Notes under the pieces: model-generated
What the model saw: only the letters and a program-made list of their open reading frames with translations
Database searches by the model: none
What the model was told of the DNA's origin: nothing
In this document: positions 23,007 to 27,973 of the stretch, in pieces
Layout: each line of letters begins with the position of its first letter
Numbering within the stretch: the stretch's first letter is position 1
NCBI GenBank assembly: GCA_003517965.1
Contig: DOZO01000055.1
Span: forward strand, 1-27,973
From: Desulfobulbaceae bacterium
GTDB taxonomy: Bacteria > Desulfobacterota > Desulfobulbia > Desulfobulbales > Desulfurivibrionaceae
Reading direction: 5' to 3'
Length of the DNA: 27,973 nucleotides
Position numbers and translations under genes: made by a program

Positions 23007-23879
23007 ATGCACTATGAAGGCGCCCATATTATCCGCCCGCCCAGCGAGGCGGACAGCATCATCCTCCAGGTGACGGTGGGTTGTTCCCACAACCGTTGCA
23101 CCTTTTGCGGCACCTATAAAGAAGAGCGCTTCCGCATAAAGGATCAGGCAGTCATCGACGCAGACCTTGAGTTCGCCGCCCACTACTGTCTTAGACAATC
23201 CCGGGTTTTCCTGGCTGATGGCGATGTGCTGGCCCTCAGCCAGCGGCGGCTGGTCGAGCTGTTCACTAAGATCAGACACCGGCTGCCCTGGGTGAACCGG
23301 ATTAGCCTCTACGGCAATGCCAGGGCCATTCGCAATAAAAGCGTTGTCCAACTTCTTGAACTGAAGGAACTCGGCCTGCACCGGGTGTACATGGGATTGG
23401 AAAGCGGCTATGATCCAGTGCTTAAGGTAATCGACAAGGGCGCAAACTCTACGGCCATGATCGAGGCGGGCCAGCGGGTTCGGGCGGCTGATCTTTTCCT
23501 TTCGGTCACCGCTCTGCTCGGCATCGCCGGAGTCGCGCTCTCCCAGGAGCATGCTAGGGCCACAGGCCAGATACTTTCTGCTATAGAGCCCAACCAGGTC
23601 GGCATCCTCACCCTCATGCTGCTTGAAAATACCCAGCTATATCAGCTTGAAAAAGAGGGTGAATTCCAGCTTCCAGATCAACACTCCCTGCTGCGCGAGC
23701 TACGCACCATAGTGGAGCATCTTAACCTGAAAAAATGCCAGCTCCAGAGCAATCATGCCTCCAACTATCTGGCGATCAATGTCAGAATGCCCCGGGACAA
23801 AGCGGCGGTACTTGCGGCCATCGACCAAGCCCTGGCCGGGCATACCCGACTGAAACCAGAATACCTGCGAGCCCTGTAA
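23007..23879 (+). CDS. Radical SAM protein of unassigned function
   Basis: 290 residues. The N-terminus has RPPSEADSIILQVTVGC followed by SHNRCTFCGTYKEERFR: the cluster cysteines are spaced C-x4-C-x2-C rather than the usual C-x3-C-x2-C. From memory, this spacing with GCSHNRCTFC and the later DGD motif (ADGDVLALS) is a property of a widespread, uncharacterised radical SAM group with an Elp3-like fold, so it is probably not a defect. YMGLESGYDPVLKVIDKG is the SAM-binding/beta-5 region. Cytosolic; the substrate is unknown. Its stop shares one base with the rlmN start (TAATG), so the two are translationally coupled, which may suggest an RNA-related role. No clear ribosome site before ATG 23007. 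Confidence 0.85.
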   Translation: MHYEGAHIIRPPSEADSIILQVTVGCSHNRCTFCGTYKEERFRIKDQAVIDADLEFAAHYCLRQSRVFLADGDVLALSQRRLVELFTKIRHRLPWVNRISLYGNARAIRNKSVVQLLELKELGLHRVYMGLESGYDPVLKVIDKGANSTAMIEAGQRVRAADLFLSVTALLGIAGVALSQEHARATGQILSAIEPNQVGILTLMLLENTQLYQLEKEGEFQLPDQHSLLRELRTIVEHLNLKKCQLQSNHASNYLAINVRMPRDKAAVLAAIDQALAGHTRLKPEYLRAL

Positions 23880-24922
23880 TGGAAAAAACCGAATTAAAAA
23901 ACCTTACCCTGGCCCAGATGCGCGATTGGGTCAAGGCCCAAGGCTGGCCGGCCTTCCGGGCCCAGCAGATCTTTGCCTGGCTCTATCGTCCGGAAATCTC
24001 CGAATTCTCGCAGATGACCGATATCTCCAAGGAGGTACGCAACCAGCTTGCCCAAAAAGCAGTGCTTAGCCGCCTCACCCCGGCCATGGAGGAGCGTTCC
24101 CAGGACGGCAGCGTCAAATACGGCTTTCGCCTGACCGATGGGGCAGTCATCGAGAGTGTACTGATCCCCGAGGATGAACGATTGACCTTATGCGTTTCCT
24201 CCCAGGTTGGCTGCGCCATGGGCTGCAACTTCTGCCTCACCGGCACCATGGGCTTTGTCCGCAACTTGAGTCCTGCCGAGATTGTGGGTCAGGTTCAGGC
24301 TATCACCGAGATTGTTAAGGCTCAGGGTAGAAACCGGATCAACAATCTGGTCTTCATGGGCATGGGCGAGCCGCTGGCCAATTTTGATAACCTGATCGAT
24401 GCCCTCAATATTCTCATGGAGCAAACCGGCCTTGATTTCTCCAGCCGCCGGATCACCATCTCCACCTGCGGCATCATCCCCAAGCTCAAGGCCCTGGGCG
24501 AGGCGGTGACGGTCAATCTTGCCATCTCCCTCCATGCGGCGGACGATGAAACCCGCACCCAGCTTATGCCCATCAACCAGACCTATCCAGTAGACGATCT
24601 GTTGGCCGCTTGCCGCGCCTATCCCCTGCCCAACCGCCGCAAGGTCATGATCGAGTACATCATGATCAAGGATTTCAACGATTCCGTCCGTCACGCCCGA
24701 CTGTTGATCAAAAAGCTGCACGGTCTGCGCTGCAAGGTTAATCTCCTGCCCTACAACGAAAACAAGACCTTTCCCTATCAAAGCCCGGATCGAGATCGGG
24801 TTGAGCTATTTCAGAAAACCCTGCGTGATTCGGGCATCACCGCTCTGATCCGCGAGTCCAGAGGCGGAGATATCTCTGCCGCCTGCGGCCAGCTTGCTGC
24901 CGAAACGGACGAAGAAGATTAA
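23879..24922 (+). CDS. rlmN: Dual-specificity rRNA/tRNA adenine C2-methyltransferase RlmN
   Basis: 347 residues from the ATG that overlaps the upstream stop (TAATG at 23877-23881). The frame is open further upstream inside the radical SAM gene, but MEKTELKNLTLAQMRDWV is a natural RlmN start. The radical SAM cysteines are C112, C116 and C119 (VGCAMGCNFCLTGTMGF) and the methyl-carrying cysteine is C336 (GGDISAACGQ). MGMGEPLANF and ISLHAADDETR are further family marks. It methylates A2503 of 23S rRNA and A37 of some tRNAs. The Cfr resistance paralogue is less likely in this chromosomal setting. Confidence 0.96.
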   Translation: MEKTELKNLTLAQMRDWVKAQGWPAFRAQQIFAWLYRPEISEFSQMTDISKEVRNQLAQKAVLSRLTPAMEERSQDGSVKYGFRLTDGAVIESVLIPEDERLTLCVSSQVGCAMGCNFCLTGTMGFVRNLSPAEIVGQVQAITEIVKAQGRNRINNLVFMGMGEPLANFDNLIDALNILMEQTGLDFSSRRITISTCGIIPKLKALGEAVTVNLAISLHAADDETRTQLMPINQTYPVDDLLAACRAYPLPNRRKVMIEYIMIKDFNDSVRHARLLIKKLHGLRCKVNLLPYNENKTFPYQSPDRDRVELFQKTLRDSGITALIRESRGGDISAACGQLAAETDEED

Positions 24923-24962
24923 GCAAATCCAATGTCCCTCAAGGCGTTTTCAGGTTTTCCCA

Positions 24963-24990
24963 TTGACTTCCCAACGCCATTGGGCATAAT
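24963..24990 (+). promoter_or_regulatory. Promoter candidate for the lipoprotein gene, with inverted repeat in the spacer
   Basis: TTGACT (24963-24968), 16 bp, CATAAT (24985-24990); both boxes match 5 of 6 consensus bases. The spacer holds CCCAA-N5-TTGGG (24970-24984), an operator-like inverted repeat. It is 41 bp upstream of the ATG. Confidence 0.5.
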
Positions 24991-25031
24991 ATTTTGATGA
25001 AGAATTAGACTAAAACCTAAGGAGAATCACT

Positions 25032-25643
25032 ATGACCAATTCCCCCCCCCACCGTTACAACTTGCTGGCCCTTGTCCTTATGGCCCTCATTTTTCTTGGC
25101 GGTTGCGCTACCTACACCCGGCAGGTCGTTCTGCGTTACGACCCCATAACCACTTCGCGTTTCGGCGGCGGCGATCTCTATTTGGTAAACGCCGATCTGC
25201 AACCCCCAACTGCCTCCGGGGCCTGGTCTTTTGGTAACACTAAAAATGCCGAGGGCGTGATGCTCGACACCCTATGGAGCGGGGTCTCCCCTGCTGGTCT
25301 GGTGCAAAATGCTTTGCAAAGCGAGCTTAACCGAACCGGCTATCAAGTGATCCCGACCCAAAAAACCCCGGATCTTTATAACAAGGTAGTGGAGATCACC
25401 GCCGCAACGGTGAATGTAGATCAGGTCTCCAATATCTCCCGGGTCAACGCCTCTTGTACCATCAGCGTTGCCTTCACTGTGATGAAAAATGGCATGCCGG
25501 TACGCAAGCTGCGTTATGAGGCCAAGGGAAGCGATCTGGCGATCAAAGACCGCGACCGGCTGGCAGAGACCATGCTCCGCACTACCATGCAGGATGTGAT
25601 GAAGCAGGCTATTCCGGATATGGTGAGGATTTTGGAGCAGTAA
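25032..25643 (+). CDS. Putative lipoprotein of unknown function
   Basis: 203 residues. A signal peptide (about 8-24, hydrophobic core LLALVLMALIF) ends in the lipobox LGGC with C25 as the lipidation site; A at +2 favours outer-membrane sorting. The rest is soluble, with a repeated alternation of beta strands and a C-terminal helix (about 175-203). I do not recognise a family; a YajG-like lipoprotein is a weak possibility. AAGGAG lies 7 nt before ATG. A run of nine C (25042-25050) covers codons 4-7, so a change in tract length would shift the frame before the signal peptide. It has its own promoter candidate and ends at a repeat element shared with the convergent murJ. Confidence 0.8.
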   Translation: MTNSPPHRYNLLALVLMALIFLGGCATYTRQVVLRYDPITTSRFGGGDLYLVNADLQPPTASGAWSFGNTKNAEGVMLDTLWSGVSPAGLVQNALQSELNRTGYQVIPTQKTPDLYNKVVEITAATVNVDQVSNISRVNASCTISVAFTVMKNGMPVRKLRYEAKGSDLAIKDRDRLAETMLRTTMQDVMKQAIPDMVRILEQ

Positions 25644-25744
25644 GCCGTTGTTCAAAAATAACTGTAACATTGAAATGACGTGATCGGCATCAGGGGCCGT
25701 TGTAACGAGATGGTCAAAAATGTAATGGTTGTTCCGTAATGGCC
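25644..25744. repeat. Palindromic MITE-like element, copy B (about 101 bp)
   Basis: It begins GCCGTT directly after the lipoprotein stop and ends at GGCC. It shares with copy A (10799-10896) the order GCCGTT, AATAACTGTAACATT, TGAC, TCGGC, and has the same length to within 3 bp. Within it, AGGGGCC (25692-25698) and GGCCCCT (25741-25747) form a second inverted repeat that copy A lacks. It fills most of the gap between two convergent genes and could act as a terminator for both, though no T-run is present. Confidence 0.55.
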
Positions 25745-25776
25745 CCTAAATGGAAATACGCAAACCAAGCCAGATA

Positions 25777-27369
25777 TTAAAGGCCAAAGCGCTGGCGAAT
25801 TCCTCCCACCAGCATGGTCAACTCTTTGAATCTCAAGGCATAAAGCACGATGCCGTAGATTGAAACTCCTGTAACCATAGATATCGCCAGCACAACCATG
25901 CTCCCCTGAAAACTGGCAACGGCAAGAGGGGCGAACAGATATTTTATCCCGAACAAGCCAAGCGCCATAATCAGCGAGGCGCAAATGACCTTGCCCAACC
26001 CAGCAAAAAGATAGTGCAGGGAATAACCGGCAAGCTTTTTGTACAACACCGTGCTCAAAAACAAAAAATTCAGGATCATGGCGCAGGAGATAGAGAGGGC
26101 AAGAGCCTGGTGCTGCAAGAGGTCAATAGTCAGCCAGACCAGAACCACATTGACCACCATGGTTAAAAAACTACCCAGCACCGGATAACGAGCCTCATCC
26201 AAAGCATAAAACACCGGAACCATAATTTTGACGGATGAATAGGCAAAAAGCCCCACGGCATAACAGGCCAGCGCTTCGGCGGTTCTTACCGTAGCCAGAC
26301 TGTCAAAGCTGCCATGTTGAAAGATTACCCTGGTGATGAGCTCACCCAGCATAATCAGACCTATTGAGGCAGGAATGGTCAGAGAGAAGGCCAGGGTAAG
26401 CGAAGAGGTATAGGTTTCCCGCAGTCTGACCATATCTTTGAGTGCTGCATAACGGGCAATCACCGGCAAAGTTGCGGTGGACAGGGCCACCCCGAAAATG
26501 CCCACAGGCAACCAGAACAGGCGAAAAGCGTAACTGAGCCAGGAGAGGCTTCCTTCGGCCAGGGAAGAAGCGAAATAGGTATTGATCAGCACATTGATCT
26601 GTAACGGCGCAAGACCAATCACCGCCGGTGCCATTAGTTTCATGATCCGACGCAGGCCAGGATGCTTAAGATCAAGTCGCGGCACAAAAATGAATCCGGC
26701 TCTGAACAGTGTGGGCAATTGACAGACAAGCTGGAGCAGACCGCCGATCAGAGTACCGATGGCCATCCCAACAATAGGAGGCTGACCAAATCTGGGCATA
26801 AGCAGAGCAAACCCCACACCGCCAATAATCGAGCCCAGGTTGAAAAACCCCGAAGCCAGGGCCGGGACGAAAAAAAGCCCCCTGGTGTTTAAAATCCCCA
26901 TTACCACGGCAGAGAGGGAGATAAAGATAAGAAAGGGAAACATGATCATTGAGAGCAGGCTGGTAAGCGCGACCTTGCCGGGGATTGACTCAAACCCGGC
27001 CTCGACCAAGAAGCCAACAATCTGTTCGGAAAACACCACCCCCAACAGAGTAATACAGCTTAGCAGAATCCCGACAAAGACCAGAACATTACCAGCCAGG
27101 GCCCAGGTAGCCTTTGCGCCTTTATTGGTTTCATAATCGGAAAAAACCGTAACAAAAGCGGCGCTCAAAGCACCTTCGCCAAAGAGATCGCGCAACAGGT
27201 TAGGGATACGAAAGGCCACAACAAAAGCGTCAAAGGCAAAACCAGCTCCAAAAAAAATAGCGAAGACCTGCTCGCGGATCAAGCCCAGGATACGGCTGCA
27301 CATTACGGCCACCCCGACAGTCCCGGCTGATTTAGCTATTTTCCCAGTGTCCTGCGCGGGTTTTTCCAT
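25777..27369 (-). CDS. murJ: Lipid II flippase MurJ (MviN family)
   Basis: 530 residues with about 14 membrane helices, MOP superfamily. Conserved: SRILGLIREQ in the first helix, the FRIPNLLRDLFGEGALSAAFVTVF segment, and further charged residues in the central cavity helices. It moves lipid II (built on the UppS product) across the inner membrane for peptidoglycan synthesis. The frame is open to ATG 27459, but the 30 extra residues are not typical; ATG 27369 begins MEKPAQDTGKIAKSAGTVG and has GGAG (27378-27381) 8 nt upstream. It stands alone, divergent from the mog-type gene. Confidence 0.95.
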   Translation of the reverse strand: MEKPAQDTGKIAKSAGTVGVAVMCSRILGLIREQVFAIFFGAGFAFDAFVVAFRIPNLLRDLFGEGALSAAFVTVFSDYETNKGAKATWALAGNVLVFVGILLSCITLLGVVFSEQIVGFLVEAGFESIPGKVALTSLLSMIMFPFLIFISLSAVVMGILNTRGLFFVPALASGFFNLGSIIGGVGFALLMPRFGQPPIVGMAIGTLIGGLLQLVCQLPTLFRAGFIFVPRLDLKHPGLRRIMKLMAPAVIGLAPLQINVLINTYFASSLAEGSLSWLSYAFRLFWLPVGIFGVALSTATLPVIARYAALKDMVRLRETYTSSLTLAFSLTIPASIGLIMLGELITRVIFQHGSFDSLATVRTAEALACYAVGLFAYSSVKIMVPVFYALDEARYPVLGSFLTMVVNVVLVWLTIDLLQHQALALSISCAMILNFLFLSTVLYKKLAGYSLHYLFAGLGKVICASLIMALGLFGIKYLFAPLAVASFQGSMVVLAISMVTGVSIYGIVLYALRFKELTMLVGGIRQRFGL

Positions 27370-27377
27370 AAAATTTT

Positions 27378-27381
27378 CTCC
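27378..27381 (-). promoter_or_regulatory. Ribosome binding site deciding the murJ start
   Basis: GGAG on the minus strand ends 8 nt before ATG 27369. The upstream ATG 27459 lacks an equivalent site. Confidence 0.6.
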
Positions 27382-27467
27382 AAAAAAACTTGCAGATAAG
27401 ACTTCATTTTCATTAGCCAAAATAGCAGGTTGCCAGAAAGAATACAACCAGCATTCCAATTAGCTGC

Positions 27468-27497
27468 TTGACTTCATTGAATTTTTCTTACTACTAT
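27468..27497 (+). promoter_or_regulatory. Promoter candidate for the MogA/MoaB gene
   Basis: TTGACT (27468-27473), 18 bp, TACTAT (27492-27497), about 80 bp before the ATG. A 10-bp palindrome TTTACGTAAA (27542-27551) lies between it and the ribosome site AAGGAG. Judged by eye. Confidence 0.4.
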
Positions 27498-27578
27498 ACA
27501 GATAAATACCATTTGTTTTAATGAGCAATACAGAAATGGTTTTTACGTAAACGTTTTACTTAAGGAGACAAACAGCAC

Positions 27579-27973
27579 ATGACAATATACACCGGCGGCA
27601 TACTGACCATCAGCGACAAGGGATCACGCGGAGAACGGGAAGACACCAGCGGTCCGCAACTTAAAGCGATGCTCAGCGAACAGGGGTTTTCTGTGGTGGC
27701 CTATGCAGTAGTCCCGGATGAGATCACCATAATCCAAGAAACTCTCCGGACGTGGGCGGATGTGGGCGAAATTGACCTGATTCTGAGCACCGGCGGAACC
27801 GGCGTTTCCCCCAGCGATCTTACCCCTGAAGCGACGAAAGCAATTCTTGATCGAGAAATCCCAGGTATTGGTGAAGCCATGCGTCAGGCAAGTTTACAAA
27901 AAACTCCCAATGCCATTCTTTCGCGAGGAATCGCCGGCATCAGAAAACAAAGCCTGATCATCAACCTCCCTGG
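27579..27973 (+). CDS. mog: MogA/MoaB-family molybdopterin adenylyltransferase, cut by window edge
   Basis: The frame runs from ATG 27579 to the window end (131 codons seen) without a stop. It starts MTIYTGGILTISDKGSRGER, then EDTSGPQL, and has the molybdopterin-binding loop LILSTGGTGVSPSDLTPEAT followed by REIPGIGEAMR and NAILSRGIAGI; the family's NLPG segment begins at the edge. These are the marks of the MogA/MoaB domain, which adenylates molybdopterin before metal insertion. Mog and MoaB cannot be told apart reliably here. Molybdenum or tungsten enzymes such as formate dehydrogenase (often a selenoprotein) would be the users; that link is inference. AAGGAG lies 11 nt upstream. Confidence 0.9.
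   Translation, partial: MTIYTGGILTISDKGSRGEREDTSGPQLKAMLSEQGFSVVAYAVVPDEITIIQETLRTWADVGEIDLILSTGGTGVSPSDLTPEATKAILDREIPGIGEAMRQASLQKTPNAILSRGIAGIRKQSLIINLP

Overview
This window looks like a chromosomal housekeeping stretch from an anaerobic, Gram-negative Desulfobacterota (former Deltaproteobacteria), most like the Desulfobulbales. That placement is an inference. It rests on the order rpsB-tsf-pyrH-frr-uppS-cdsA-dxr-rseP-tsaB, an NtrC-type regulator, LPS heptose genes, a DUF4911 gene beside miaB, and a UGA-encoded SelW/Rdx-type selenoprotein. No rRNA, tRNA, CRISPR array, prophage or complete insertion sequence was seen.

Layout. (1) 34-1719, minus: a possible redox operon made of a 60-residue cysteine-rich protein, an HI0933/PP_4765-type flavoprotein and an Rdx selenoprotein whose codon 11 is an in-frame TGA followed by a SECIS-like hairpin. 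(2) 1801-3186, minus: a sigma-54 response regulator with its own promoter candidate. (3) 3309-10770, minus: a long cluster that runs, in transcription order, from ribosome and translation factors (rpsB, tsf) through UMP kinase and ribosome recycling (pyrH, frr), lipid carrier and phospholipid synthesis (uppS, cdsA), isoprenoid synthesis (dxr) and site-2 proteolysis (rseP) to tRNA t6A synthesis (tsaB). Several junctions overlap as ATGA. (4) 10771-11233: a divergent control region holding a 98-bp imperfect palindrome. (5) 11234-12937, plus: waaF and gmhB for the LPS inner-core heptose, convergent with a FtsB/DivIC-like gene. (6) 13458-14435, plus: an A/T-rich acyltransferase-3 gene that looks acquired. 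(7) 14492-18054, minus: purB, DUF4911, miaB and an MgtC-family gene. (8) 18351-21707, minus: recJ, pgsA, miaA. (9) 21853-25643, plus: serC, an unclassified radical SAM gene, rlmN and a lipoprotein gene with a nine-C run near its start. (10) 25777-27369, minus: murJ. (11) 27579 to the window edge: the start of a MogA/MoaB gene.

The genes are mostly essential or near-essential: translation, tRNA and rRNA modification (tsaB, miaB, miaA, rlmN), and envelope building (uppS, cdsA, dxr, pgsA, waaF, gmhB, murJ). The less ordinary observations are the selenoprotein hidden by its stop-like codon and its operon partners, two related ~100-bp palindromic elements about 15 kb apart (one in the rpsB leader), the poly-C tract in the lipoprotein gene, and small conserved-looking ORFs between large genes. 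I did not find a convincing wholly new multi-gene system. The best candidate for follow-up is the Cys-rich protein / flavoprotein / selenoprotein operon.
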